This document shows, one piece after another, positions 24,447 to 33,360 of a stretch of 64,000 bases of DNA. Positions within the stretch are counted from its first letter, which is position 1. Each line of letters starts with the position of its first letter. Source of the stretch: Colwellia sp. (GTDB taxonomy: Bacteria; Pseudomonadota; Gammaproteobacteria; Enterobacterales; Alteromonadaceae); contig JABSOZ010000014.1 in NCBI GenBank assembly GCA_013215295.1, positions 1-64,000 on the forward strand, given 5' to 3'. The notes under the pieces were generated by a model. The model made no database searches, was not told where the DNA came from, and saw only the letters and a program-made list of their open reading frames with translations. The position numbers and the translations under genes are program-made.

Positions 24447-25628
24447 CTATAACAATGCAACACCTTTCTCACCTTTAACATACAGCGCTAAGCTAACACT
24501 TATTAATGCTTCTTTTTCAACGTTACTTACTGTTAAAGTTGATGGACTAGTGCTTAACCTGTCAATCATCGCTCTTACCACGGCTAAAGGCACTTTAACG
24601 CTTGGAACCCTAGTACCAATGAAACTAAACCAGTCTCCATTCATGTGATGAAGAACCGTTTTCAAAACATTAGGGTTATTAATAGTAAATGTATTAGCTC
24701 CTTTTGGTGCATCTCTTAAAATGTCGTAAATCACATGCTCTTTTTCTTTCGCAATTAACATGCCTGTTGTATTTAATTGCAATTCTCCTATCATGCCATT
24801 TCGCATTTTTAAGAAAAATTTAATGTCTTTATATCCAGATTTTTGTGCGCCTTTATTAAAACGACTTAACTGGCTTCCCTTGCTAGCAAAGGAATAGCGA
24901 TCTTTTAATGCTGATTGAAAATGCTGCACTTCTCTAAATTCATCTGTGCGGGTGATAAAGTGTTTTGCGGCCGCCATATCTTTAACATGAGTAAATTCAA
25001 CCGTCATTCTTGCACAATCTTTTAAATCGCCAATATCATCCATGGGATTTCGATTGGTGATTTTATCCAGTGCGCCGCTAAAACTTTTAATGCCACCGTA
25101 AGCTCCTGGTGGAACGGATAGCTTGCCACTAAATAATGAAACAATATATTTACTAAACTCCTTAAGTTCTTCCTGAGCCTTAATAATTTCTTTATACATC
25201 ATAAAAAGTTGTTTTCTTTTTAACCGTGCGTTCGCCAGTTGCATTTTTGATGTTAAGCTTGCACCTTTAGTGCTGATTGAACTTTTGCTGCCAACGCCAA
25301 GTGAAACCCTACTTTTCATTTCATCGCTTAAATAGGTTTTAAATGCCATATCATCGGTTAAAATACTGTGCATTATTTGGGCTACTCTGCCTTCATCCGT
25401 TGCAAGATAGCTTTTACTTTTCATTTTAACTTCAAGTTCTTTTAACGCAGTACTATATGCCTTTTGATCTACTAGTCTAAAGCCCTGAGACATATGAGTA
25501 CTACGATCTATATGTTTTAATACGATGGGTTTTCGCTTGTCTATTTCTGCTTTCAATAACTTCCATTCGTCACGGGTATGTGCAGATCCATCTTTTGGCA
25601 TTAATGTAAATTCTTGAGAGTAAGGCAT
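24447..25628 (-). CDS. RelA/SpoT-like nucleotidyltransferase-fold protein
   Basis: 393 residues, no signal peptide or membrane segment. The middle (about 170-310) follows the RelA/SpoT synthetase layout: a Lys/Gly segment (SGKLSVPPGAYGGIKSF), then DDIGDLKDCARMTVEF, then KSGYKDIKFFLKM with GELQLNTTGMLIAKEKEH. Glu282 in GELQL would be the catalytic Glu of the E-x-Q-I-R-T motif. The flanking regions are helical and unfamiliar, and no HD hydrolase, TGS or ACT domain is present. It could be an alarmone synthetase, a toxSAS-type toxin or an effector. No antitoxin-like small gene is adjacent. The assignment rests on motif reading only. Confidence 0.5.
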   Translation of the reverse strand: MPYSQEFTLMPKDGSAHTRDEWKLLKAEIDKRKPIVLKHIDRSTHMSQGFRLVDQKAYSTALKELEVKMKSKSYLATDEGRVAQIMHSILTDDMAFKTYLSDEMKSRVSLGVGSKSSISTKGASLTSKMQLANARLKRKQLFMMYKEIIKAQEELKEFSKYIVSLFSGKLSVPPGAYGGIKSFSGALDKITNRNPMDDIGDLKDCARMTVEFTHVKDMAAAKHFITRTDEFREVQHFQSALKDRYSFASKGSQLSRFNKGAQKSGYKDIKFFLKMRNGMIGELQLNTTGMLIAKEKEHVIYDILRDAPKGANTFTINNPNVLKTVLHHMNGDWFSFIGTRVPSVKVPLAVVRAMIDRLSTSPSTLTVSNVEKEALISVSLALYVKGEKGVALL

Positions 25629-26151
25629 TGTGAATTCCTTTTTAAATGTTCGCAGAAGTATTAAGTAGCTTATATTAAATTGATAACATGCGTGACTGTA
25701 GTCTTATGATAGGCCTCACTACAAAGACAGAGTATAAGGAGTTTACTCTATTGATTTTATTTGCAGATTGGTATAAATGGTGGTTTTTAGTATGGCATAG
25801 CCTTTTGCTGAATTCTAATTAATAAAATGCTTCATTCTTATATGTTTCCCACTTTTATTTTTTTTAAGCGGTGACTGATTGGCAAAAAAAGTTATCAGCA
25901 TCTACTATTAAAAAATTAAACAAATTAGTAAAGTGAGTGATTTTAAAAAAAGGTTTTACATGGAGTTAAACTGCTAAGGAAATATTACTTCTTATCTTAT
26001 TGGCTACCAATTTATCACCGTATTGACTCCTCGTATTCCAAAATATTGAATTTTATGTATCACGCGATTAAAAAAAACAAAGGATTTGCAAAGAACAGAG
26101 CTGAACTTATAACGTATCTACTCTCTTTTATTAGCACAACAAGGAAAATAT
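25629..26151. other. Long AT-rich intergenic region
   Basis: About 520 bases between divergent genes. I see only a 34-codon open frame near 26055 that overlaps the HDOD start and has no convincing ribosome-binding site. No repeat, hairpin terminator or RNA gene recognised. Confidence 0.5.
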
Positions 26152-26988
26152 ATGTTTGATATAGATGAACAAAAGATGAATGACGTTATTTCTAGTTTTC
26201 AAATTCCAGTAAAACCTGAAATTTTATCTGAAATTCAAAACCTAATGGACATAAAAGAGCCAAATATAGAAAAAATTGCACAACTTATTGCTAGTGATAT
26301 TGGTTTGTCATCAGCAATATTAAAAATTATAAATTCACCATTTTATGGCATGAGCCGTAGAATATCAGAAATAAAACAAGCGGTTATGATGTTAGGTCTA
26401 AAGATAATTAATGGGTTAGTTACCGCATTATTATTAAAAGCATCATTTAAAGGTGATGCGAGTATTTCACTAGAGCAGTTTTGGGATGATGCACTCGATA
26501 TTGCTAATGCTATTAGTTATATCGGTAACAAGGTTAAAAATGAAGTACCTGTGGATATGCTTTATAGCATAGGGTTATTTCATAATTGCGGGATACCCTT
26601 ACTTGCCTTGAAGTATCCAAATTATAAATTGGTACTGCAGGCTGCTAATAAACAACATAAAAATTCAACCGCTTTAGAAGAAAAATATTATAATACTAAT
26701 CATGCTGCATTAGGTTATTACGTAGCTTCGTCATGGCACTTGCCCAAAGAGATTTGTTATTTAATTGCTCAGCACCATGATTTAAACTATTTAAAATATA
26801 ATAATGATCATCAAGCACAACTCATTTATGCGGTTTTAAAAATAGCAGAAAATGTAATTGAGCGTGTAAAGAGACAAAGAAACTCACCAGACTGGGAATT
26901 TATTCAAGAGGCCGTATTAGAAATTGTCGGCTTATCTCAAATGGATTACACTGATTTAGAGGATGATTTTTCAGAACTTTTCGAATAA
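26152..26988 (+). CDS. HDOD domain protein
   Basis: 278 residues. The HDOD domain (about 15-210) shows IAQLIASDIGLSSAILKIIN, SPFYGMSRRISEIKQAVMML, a degenerate HD-like centre and YYVASSWHLPKEICYLIAQH. HDOD proteins lack the metal-dependent phosphohydrolase site of true HD domains and act as signalling adaptors. No GGDEF or EAL domain is fused. GGAAAATAT precedes the ATG. Slight overlap in transcription unit with the yhhN gene 28 bases downstream. Confidence 0.85.
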   Translation: MFDIDEQKMNDVISSFQIPVKPEILSEIQNLMDIKEPNIEKIAQLIASDIGLSSAILKIINSPFYGMSRRISEIKQAVMMLGLKIINGLVTALLLKASFKGDASISLEQFWDDALDIANAISYIGNKVKNEVPVDMLYSIGLFHNCGIPLLALKYPNYKLVLQAANKQHKNSTALEEKYYNTNHAALGYYVASSWHLPKEICYLIAQHHDLNYLKYNNDHQAQLIYAVLKIAENVIERVKRQRNSPDWEFIQEAVLEIVGLSQMDYTDLEDDFSELFE

Positions 26989-27016
26989 AAATAACATCAA
27001 GGGAAATGTAGTAATA

Positions 27017-27652
27017 ATGACCAAGTTACCACTCAATTTGTTTATAATTTTTGCCGGCGTTTTTATTGCATCAACCTTTTTTAATCCTTACCCGTTAAGC
27101 TGGATATTAAAGCTTTTACCTATTTTCGTCTTGATCCATTTTTCATGGCAACAACTGCTTTTAACGCGAAAAAGTACTCATAAATTATTTATTTTAGGAT
27201 TGATTTTTTCTGGTTTAGGTGATTTTCTCTTAGATTACGATCGTGTTAATTGGTTTGTTTTTGGCTTAGGCTCTTTTTTAGTCGCCCATCTTTTTTACAT
27301 TTTTAGCTTAAAGCCTTTTACCTTGAAACGCGTACCAATAATCGTATTATATTGCCTCTATGGCACGGGAATGTTTTCATTCATTTATGCTGGCTTAGGT
27401 GAACTGTTTATACCCGTATTGATATATATGACGGTACTGTTGTTAATGGGAATAGCAACGTTACTGTCACATAAATCGAATACTTGGCTGATTATTGGCG
27501 GTATCAGTTTTATTCTTTCTGACTCATTAATTGGACTTGATAAGTTTTATCTTGAAATACCCTATGCAAGCTTTTGGATAATGACTACGTATTACTTTGC
27601 ACAGTTCTCATTAGTGAAAGGGATGTTTGAGCAAAAGCAGCGCTTGGCGTAG
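27017..27652 (+). CDS. YhhN family membrane protein
   Basis: 211 residues with about eight hydrophobic helices. Conserved LGLIFSGLGDFLLDYD (acidic pair in a helix), FVFGLGSFLVAHLFYIFSL and GGISFILSDSLIGLDKF match the YhhN/TMEM86 family, whose animal members are lysoplasmalogenases of the inner membrane. Bacterial substrates are mostly unknown. Start chosen at ATG 27017 rather than an in-frame codon inside the HDOD gene. Convergent with the following LysR gene, 7 bases apart. Confidence 0.85.
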   Translation: MTKLPLNLFIIFAGVFIASTFFNPYPLSWILKLLPIFVLIHFSWQQLLLTRKSTHKLFILGLIFSGLGDFLLDYDRVNWFVFGLGSFLVAHLFYIFSLKPFTLKRVPIIVLYCLYGTGMFSFIYAGLGELFIPVLIYMTVLLLMGIATLLSHKSNTWLIIGGISFILSDSLIGLDKFYLEIPYASFWIMTTYYFAQFSLVKGMFEQKQRLA

Positions 27653-27659
27653 TTGTTAA

Positions 27660-28592
27660 CTAGGTATCGCCTAGTTTCTCCATTATAAAGTCTATGAAAC
27701 ACCTGAGCTTAGCGGGCATATTTTTTTTACTTGGATAAACCAGATAAACGCCAATATTAATGGGCATTAAATCTTCAAACAACGGAATTAATTTTCCAGA
27801 CTCAACTTCTTCTCGTAAATTAAAAAGTGGCATGCGTATTATACCTTGCCCAGCGAGACAGAGTGAAATCATCATTTCCGAGTTATTACAAGAAACGCGA
27901 CTTGTCACATGGGTTTGAGTTTTGTGACCACTCTTAGTGGTGTATTGCCAAGTTTCAGGTGTTTTTAAATTACGGTAACTTATCATTTGATGATGAACTA
28001 AATCCTCAGGCTGCATAGGTGTACCATGATTCTTTAAGTACTCAGGTGAAGCGAGCGTCAGGCTAGTAGAGTTCATAAAACGACGACTGATCAAACTCGA
28101 GTCTTCAAGTTGAACAGCAGCTCTGATGACGATATCGAACCCATCGGCAACTAAATCTACTTTATGATCGTTTAAGTCAATGTCTAAGGTGATCTTTGGA
28201 TACTTAGCAAGAAACTCTGCCAATATAGGGCGAATTCGTGAAACGCCTATGCCAACAGGGCAGCTTAATTTTAAACGACCTTGAGGTGTTTGTTGCCGCC
28301 CTGAGAGACTACTTTCTACTTGTAAAGCATCTTCAATTATCTGCTGGCATTGTTGGTAATAAACTTCACCTTCAGATGTTAAGCTTAATGTTCTTGTGGT
28401 GCGATGTAATAAACGCACCCCTAAGCGAGTTTCTAACTTACTGACCTCTTTACTGATATAAGAGGTTGAGTGGTTCATTTTTTCAGCCGCATTGACAAAG
28501 CTTTTACTTTGCACGACTTGCACAAAAACTGAGATGCCATCAAGTAAATTACTATTGCTTTGTGGTGAGGATAATGTTTTATTAGCTTTCAT
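27660..28592 (-). CDS. LysR-family regulator next to a flavin reductase
   Basis: 310 residues. The HTH (FVQVVQSKSFVNAAEKMNHS then SYISKEVSKLETRLGVRLLH) and effector domain resemble the CrgA/DmlR-type group (RLKLSCPVGIGVSRIRP). It carries an extended N-terminus of about 18 polar residues. Divergent from the reductase gene across 115 bases with a LysR-style palindrome at 28664-28682, so it probably controls that gene in response to an oxidative or quinone-like signal; the signal is inferred, not seen. Confidence 0.85.
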   Translation of the reverse strand: MKANKTLSSPQSNSNLLDGISVFVQVVQSKSFVNAAEKMNHSTSYISKEVSKLETRLGVRLLHRTTRTLSLTSEGEVYYQQCQQIIEDALQVESSLSGRQQTPQGRLKLSCPVGIGVSRIRPILAEFLAKYPKITLDIDLNDHKVDLVADGFDIVIRAAVQLEDSSLISRRFMNSTSLTLASPEYLKNHGTPMQPEDLVHHQMISYRNLKTPETWQYTTKSGHKTQTHVTSRVSCNNSEMMISLCLAGQGIIRMPLFNLREEVESGKLIPLFEDLMPINIGVYLVYPSKKNMPAKLRCFIDFIMEKLGDT

Positions 28593-28663
28593 ATGGAAAT
28601 AATATGTTTGTAAATAGGTTATTAATCTTTTATAGGAAACAAGCTACACTACTTTCATTGCTT

Positions 28664-28682
28664 TACCTATAAATAGTAGGTA
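28664..28682. promoter_or_regulatory. LysR-type operator candidate
   Basis: TACCTA-TAAATAG-TAGGTA, a perfect 6-7-6 palindrome, 26 bases before the reductase ATG and about 70 from the regulator start. Confidence 0.5.
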
Positions 28683-28707
28683 TATCGTTACAAAATTTGG
28701 AGTTCAG

Positions 28708-29235
28708 ATGAAAATTATCGCTTTTGCTGCCACCAGTAGCCGTAAATCAATCAATAAACAGTTAGTAAGCCACGCTGCAAGTTTAGTGGAAAATGCACAA
28801 GTTGAAGTGTTAGATATTAATGATTATGAAATGCCTTTGTTTAGTGAAGATAGAGAGGCTGAATTAGGTAAGCCGCAATTAGCTCAGGACTTTATTGATA
28901 AAATAGCCAGTGCTGATGCCTTAGTCATTGGTTTTGCCGAGCACAATGGTTCATATACCGCAGCATTTAAAAACCTATTTGACTGGAGTTCTCGTACGCT
29001 GCAAAAAGTCTATCAAAATAAACCGTTAGTATTACTTTCTACCTCACCTGGTCCTGGCGGCGCGGCAACCGTGTTAGCGGCGGCAGTAAATTCAGCACCA
29101 TATTTTGCTGGAGATGTGAAAGCTCATCTATCTGTGCCAAGATTTTATGATAATTTTGATAGTGAAAAAGGGCAGTTAAAAAACACGGAATATGCAGATA
29201 AACTAGCTTCAGCTATGGCAATGCTGAGCCAGTAA
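28708..29235 (+). CDS. NADPH-dependent FMN reductase family protein
   Basis: 175 residues, flavodoxin-like fold. Seen: IAFAATSSRKSINKQLVSHA (phosphate loop), DINDYEMPLFSEDRE, VIGFAEHNGSYTAAFKNLFDW and LLSTSPGPGGA. Family enzymes use FMN and NAD(P)H to reduce quinones, azo dyes, chromate or flavins. TTGGAG lies nine bases upstream of the ATG. Its 3' end overlaps the convergent cobD gene by 27 bases. Confidence 0.85.
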   Translation: MKIIAFAATSSRKSINKQLVSHAASLVENAQVEVLDINDYEMPLFSEDREAELGKPQLAQDFIDKIASADALVIGFAEHNGSYTAAFKNLFDWSSRTLQKVYQNKPLVLLSTSPGPGGAATVLAAAVNSAPYFAGDVKAHLSVPRFYDNFDSEKGQLKNTEYADKLASAMAMLSQ

Positions 29236-30282
29236 TTTAGCTAATATTTTGTATTGCTTTGGGTTAGGTATACCAAAGCGCAAAGCGTTATTTTCATCGC
29301 ATAAACGCACGTAAAGACCCTGTCGACAGAAGGATTGAAAAAGCTCTGTCGCTTGAGGGTGAATTAATGTTTTAAATAATCCACAGCCACTTATGCTAAT
29401 TTTTATTCCTTCGCCTTTATTGAACGGTTTTAAAAACGTTGTTGTTAATAATTCTTCAAGTTGCGTTGATAACGTAATGAGTGTTTGTTGTTGTCTAGAT
29501 TGCCATTGATGATTATTTAATGCTTGCTCAGTAATAAATTGTGCCGGACCGTTTACTTCCCATGGCGAAGCCATTGCTTTTAACTTTTCTAGCCAATACT
29601 GATTGGCACTTAAGAATCCAATTCGAATACCGGCTAAACCAAAAAATTTACCTACCGAACGCAAAACAAATAGGTGTTTATTTTCAGTTAAGTGAATAAT
29701 CGACTGATTGGGCTGAATAACATCCATAAAAGCTTCATCTACAACTAACCAACCTGATAGAGCCTCAATTTTTTTGAGTAGGTCTGTCAACGTTCGCTGT
29801 TGATGTAATTCACCCGTTGGATTATTAGGATTAATAACCACAACAATTGAGTACAGCGTTAAGTCTTCGCAAGAGGGTAAATCATTATAGTGCTTAATGT
29901 TAAAGCCAGCATCACACCAAGATCTTTCATGCTCTTTGTAACCGACTTCCGGTAACCATACATCAATTTGGCTTGGAGATTTGTTGGTATAATTAAGATA
30001 GAGATTGGGTAATCGAGCAATAACGGCTTGGCTGCCACTCGTTGCGTTGATATTTTCAGTACAATAATATCGTTTTGCAGCCTCAATTAACCCATCGCTT
30101 GTTTGCGGCAATTGTTGCCATATATTTTCTGGGATGTTGGGAATAGGGTAACTGATTGGACTAATGCCCGTTGATAAGTCTAACCATTTTTTTAAAGGTA
30201 TCGAGTAAAGTTCCGCAATTTCATTGAGCTGTCCACCGTGAATTAACCTTGTGGTGCTTTCATTAATTGGTTTATTTATCAT
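29209..30282 (-). CDS. cobD: Threonine-phosphate decarboxylase (cobalamin side chain)
   Basis: 357 residues, PLP-dependent histidinol-phosphate aminotransferase-like fold. HGGQLNEIAELYSIPLKKWL and DLSTGISPISYP are the CobD/CobC signature, with NPNNPTGE, VVDEAFMD and PLP Lys in LRSVGKFFGLAGIRIGF. It makes (R)-1-aminopropan-2-ol phosphate for the nucleotide loop of B12. Its start overlaps the cbiB stop (ATGA). Third gene of a three-gene B12 operon. Naming follows the Salmonella scheme. Confidence 0.9.
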   Translation of the reverse strand: MINKPINESTTRLIHGGQLNEIAELYSIPLKKWLDLSTGISPISYPIPNIPENIWQQLPQTSDGLIEAAKRYYCTENINATSGSQAVIARLPNLYLNYTNKSPSQIDVWLPEVGYKEHERSWCDAGFNIKHYNDLPSCEDLTLYSIVVVINPNNPTGELHQQRTLTDLLKKIEALSGWLVVDEAFMDVIQPNQSIIHLTENKHLFVLRSVGKFFGLAGIRIGFLSANQYWLEKLKAMASPWEVNGPAQFITEQALNNHQWQSRQQQTLITLSTQLEELLTTTFLKPFNKGEGIKISISGCGLFKTLIHPQATELFQSFCRQGLYVRLCDENNALRFGIPNPKQYKILAKLLAQHCHS

Positions 30283-31244
30283 GAATTCACACCATCAAAA
30301 TAATGTATAATTTCATAACAAAAGTAAATGACGATTAACGTTATTACCGCTTTATTTACAAGACGGATACTGCGTAAAATATCATTTTTGACTAAGGCAT
30401 TACCACAACCTAATGTTACGGAAATCACCTCTTTACCATGATAAATTGCTGAACCGCCTAGCTTGAAATTAAGCACACTAGCGCCAGTGGCCATTACCCA
30501 ACCGCCATTGAGGCTCTTATACTGATGACTTTGTTGATAACCATTTTTTAATGCATTTATTGTTTTTGGTACAGATAAATTGGTTTGTAAAGCATAAAGC
30601 AGAGCGGATACTTTTGCACTCGGCCAGCCGAGTAGATCGTCCATTCGTGCAGCGCACCATCCAAAATGGAGGAATCGTTGATTTTTATAACCCCACATTG
30701 CATCTAAAGTATTGGCAAGTCGATGTAAAATAACAAAAGGTGCTCCGCCGATAATGAACCAAAAAAAACTAGCTACGGCGGCGTCATGACCATTTTCTAA
30801 TACAGATTCAACGGTGGCACGTGAAATATCTTGTTCTGATAAGTCATCCGTTTTACGACTGACTAAATAACCACAAAAGTGTCGCGCAGTTGCTAAGTCA
30901 CTTTTTTCGAGTGGTTTTAGTATTTGCAAAGCATGCAACTTCAGACTTTTTAAACCTACTGAAAAATACAGCACGATTGCATCTAGGCACCAAAAAAACA
31001 TATTGTTCTGGTGAAAGTAATAATAAATAAAGGGTAATGGAGCACATAATACTAACCACGATAATATGCCGAGAAGTCGAGGCAACCAGATATTTGTGCG
31101 TTCAGTTTCATTATGATGGCTATTAACTGTTTTTTCTATCTTAGAGGTTAACCACCCAAAGCCAACTAAAGGATGAAAACGTTTTACCTCACCCAGTAAA
31201 TAGTCAAGGTGATATGCCATCATCATAATCAATGATGTGATCAT
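30279..31244 (-). CDS. cbiB: Adenosylcobinamide-phosphate synthase
   Basis: 321 residues, integral membrane with about five hydrophobic segments. Seen: LDYLLGEVKRFHPLVGFG, ISRATVESVLENGHDAAVAS, PFVILHRLANTLDAMWGYK and FGWCAARMDDLLGWP, all typical of CbiB. It attaches aminopropanol phosphate to adenosylcobyric acid. Overlaps the phosphatase gene upstream and cobD downstream by four bases each, giving tight coupling. Confidence 0.92.
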   Translation of the reverse strand: MITSLIMMMAYHLDYLLGEVKRFHPLVGFGWLTSKIEKTVNSHHNETERTNIWLPRLLGILSWLVLCAPLPFIYYYFHQNNMFFWCLDAIVLYFSVGLKSLKLHALQILKPLEKSDLATARHFCGYLVSRKTDDLSEQDISRATVESVLENGHDAAVASFFWFIIGGAPFVILHRLANTLDAMWGYKNQRFLHFGWCAARMDDLLGWPSAKVSALLYALQTNLSVPKTINALKNGYQQSHQYKSLNGGWVMATGASVLNFKLGGSAIYHGKEVISVTLGCGNALVKNDILRSIRLVNKAVITLIVIYFCYEIIHYFDGVNS

Positions 31245-31852
31245 GTTGTTATCTTATCTGTTGATTTTTTTGTGATGTCGAGAGTTGATATTAGTGTGAA
31301 ATCTTGTTTTTTTGTATCGTAACTCACCAGAAAAATACAGCCGTTATCAAAGGCTTTCTGCTGAGTGTTTATGGCATGTCCATCTGAAAACCTGTTAACC
31401 ATCGATGATAAAAAACAACGTAAAATGTCACCATGACTAACGACCAAAATATTGTTAGTATTTTTATCTTCTACTACATAAGTGGTCGCAATATTGATTA
31501 AAGCTTTTTGAAACCGTACTGAACACGCAATACCTGATTCACCATTAGGGGGAGCAATGGTGTTTACTTGATGAAAAATAGCTTGATAGTGATTATCTAA
31601 CTTAACTTCTTCAATATACTTTCCTTGCCAACTCCCAAAGTTTCGCTCTATTAATGTTGACGTTAGTTTGTGCGGAAGTTGCAATGTCGAACTCACAATA
31701 AGGTGTATATTTTTATTCGTCAGTTGCTCTGCTATCGACTCAGCCTGTAAAAGGCCTTTTTCTGTTAAAGGGCTATCAAATTGCCCTTGAAACTTTCCTA
31801 TTTTATTCCACTGTGTTTCGCCGTGACGCGTAAGATAAAAATTTATAACCAT
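31241..31852 (-). CDS. cobC: Histidine phosphatase, probable alpha-ribazole phosphatase
   Basis: 203 residues of the phosphoglycerate-mutase-like histidine phosphatase family: YLTRHGETQWNKIGKFQGQ, the acidic general-acid region ERNFGSWQGK, and the second catalytic His in LVVSHGDILRCF. In this operon it is most likely CobC, removing phosphate from alpha-ribazole-5'-phosphate or from adenosylcobalamin-phosphate. First gene of the cobC-cbiB-cobD operon. No B12 riboswitch is visible in the 82 bases upstream. Confidence 0.8.
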   Translation of the reverse strand: MVINFYLTRHGETQWNKIGKFQGQFDSPLTEKGLLQAESIAEQLTNKNIHLIVSSTLQLPHKLTSTLIERNFGSWQGKYIEEVKLDNHYQAIFHQVNTIAPPNGESGIACSVRFQKALINIATTYVVEDKNTNNILVVSHGDILRCFLSSMVNRFSDGHAINTQQKAFDNGCIFLVSYDTKKQDFTLISTLDITKKSTDKITT

Positions 31853-31934
31853 AATCTGTGCTAGAAAATTACTTATACATTAATAATATTGTTCAATATT
31901 TTAGCATAGCTGGAGATGGAGTTAGACGCTTTAT

Positions 31935-32549
31935 CTATTTATTAAAAGACGCTAACTCTAAAGTTACTTGGTCTACGCCATGTTTTTTAATCCGCTTACT
32001 TATTTCAGCTTGTTTGGTACTTAGTAGCGAAATGCCTTCAATAATCATATCGTAAGCTTTCCACTGTTGTGTTTTCTTATTTTTACGCATCTGAAAAGTA
32101 ATGTTTATTTCAGGCGCATTAGGCTCACTAATGATAGTACTTACACCAATAATTCTGGCGCCGTTAGTAGGTTTAGCCGGTTCAAATGACACTTTTTGGT
32201 TTTTATATTGTTTAAGGGCAATGGCGTAGGTTCTCACTAAATAACTGCGCATAGACACCGTAAATTTTTCACGCTGTTCTTTGGTCATTTCTTTTAAGTT
32301 TTTACCTAAAACTTTAAAAGCTGCATATTTGTAGTCTATTGATGGCATTAACTCTTCTTCGACAATGTCACGCATCAGATCAGGAAATACTTTTAGTGAC
32401 TCTTGATTTTTTGAAATTCGTGAAAATAAACGTTCACCGGTATCTGCTATTACAGCATATGGCGAGTTTTCAATACTAAAGGCATTGCTAGAAAAACTCG
32501 TAAGAGAGCTGGTCAATAATATAGCGATAAATACAAAGAAGTGTTTCAT
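31935..32549 (-). CDS. MlaC-like phospholipid-binding periplasmic protein
   Basis: 204 residues with a signal peptide (about 1-24, ending SNAFS). Family pattern: SPYAVIADTGERLFSRISKN, LPIDYKYAAFKVLGK-like centre, MRSYLVRTYAIALKQYKNQ and W-KAYDMIIEGISLLSTKQAE. MlaC/Ttg2D carries phospholipids between the outer and inner membrane. The other mla genes are absent here, so it is a stand-alone paralogue. The start at 32549 gives a proper signal peptide. A TetR-type palindrome lies 66-87 bases upstream. Confidence 0.8.
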   Translation of the reverse strand: MKHFFVFIAILLTSSLTSFSSNAFSIENSPYAVIADTGERLFSRISKNQESLKVFPDLMRDIVEEELMPSIDYKYAAFKVLGKNLKEMTKEQREKFTVSMRSYLVRTYAIALKQYKNQKVSFEPAKPTNGARIIGVSTIISEPNAPEINITFQMRKNKKTQQWKAYDMIIEGISLLSTKQAEISKRIKKHGVDQVTLELASFNK

Positions 32550-32614
32550 TTTTATGTCCGTCAAAGAGAGTATTTAATAAGAACTGAGTCATTCATCAGT
32601 AATGGGGATATTGT

Positions 32615-32636
32615 ACATACCGACCAGGCGGTATGT
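32615..32636. promoter_or_regulatory. TetR-type operator upstream of the mlaC-like gene
   Basis: ACATACCG, six bases (ACCAGG), then CGGTATGT: a perfect 8-base-arm palindrome. It shares ACCGACC-N-G-N2-GGTA with the site ahead of the tetR gene at 33342-33360. Confidence 0.7.
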
Positions 32637-32714
32637 AAATAATTAATTGTTACTTTTTATTACTATTTGCTATATCAAAACCAATAATAATAGATGTAAA
32701 TTAAATGAAGAGGA

Positions 32715-33302
32715 CTATTTTGTACGAAGATCTCTAATGTAACGACAAAGTTCTTTGATGACTTTCTCAAAAAGGTCTTTGTTTTTTGAACACTTACTTA
32801 AGCTAGAAGAACCCTGAAAAGTAGACACTATAAAATAAGCTACTTGGCTGAAATCAATATCGTCACGCAGTTGACTCGCAGCGCGCTGTAAGTTAATCGC
32901 AATAAGTTGATTAAGTTGTTGTTGCATATTTAAAATTCGCAATCGAAACCCTTCATCTACAGACGACATCTCTTGACATAGGTTGTTGAGAGGGCAACCA
33001 CATACGATTTCGTCGCAGCTTGATTCTTCATACATGGTAGTAAAAAAATCACATAAACCTTCAATTGGGTCATCTAATTCTACGGCAGGTTGCCATAACG
33101 CTATAAACATAGGCGTATATATTTCTTCAAATACAGCGTAACCCAATTCCATTTTATTTTTAAAATGATGGTATAAAGCACCTTTTGAAACATCACAACG
33201 CACTAAAATACTAGACAAGCTTGTTGCGATAAAACCATTTTTATGAATTTCATCTGCACTTATTTCTAGTATTTTTTGACGAGTTTGCTCTGCATCTCTC
33301 AT
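32715..33302 (-). CDS. TetR-family repressor
   Basis: 195 residues. N-terminal HTH: QKILEISADEIHKNGFIATS then VSKGALYHHFKNKMELGYA. The effector domain has several cysteines (CDEIVCGCPLNNLCQEM), which is unusual and could sense metals, thiol reagents or electrophiles. Upstream of and co-oriented with the mlaC-like gene, with similar palindromes before both, so it probably represses itself and mlaC. The ligand is unknown. Confidence 0.85.
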   Translation of the reverse strand: MRDAEQTRQKILEISADEIHKNGFIATSLSSILVRCDVSKGALYHHFKNKMELGYAVFEEIYTPMFIALWQPAVELDDPIEGLCDFFTTMYEESSCDEIVCGCPLNNLCQEMSSVDEGFRLRILNMQQQLNQLIAINLQRAASQLRDDIDFSQVAYFIVSTFQGSSSLSKCSKNKDLFEKVIKELCRYIRDLRTK

Positions 33303-33341
33303 ATGAACTGCTTTAATTACCCTATAGTTTCAATTTATTCT

Positions 33342-33360
33342 AACCGACCGGTGGGTAGGT
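33342..33360. promoter_or_regulatory. TetR-type operator upstream of tetR
   Basis: AACCGACCGGTGGGTAGGT: ACCGGT core with outer ACC/GGT arms, one mismatched pair each side. It is 40 bases ahead of the TetR start and shares the core of the palindrome at 32615-32636. The remaining 320 bases to the next gene show nothing else. Confidence 0.6.

Noticed and set aside
27658-27676. Terminator between yhhN and the convergent LysR gene
   Set aside because: AACTAGG/CCTAGTT forms a 7-pair hairpin but overlaps the LysR stop region and has no T-run, so it is too weak to call.
31853-31934. Cobalamin riboswitch before the B12 operon
   Set aside because: The gap is only 82 bases and shows no B12-box-like sequence.
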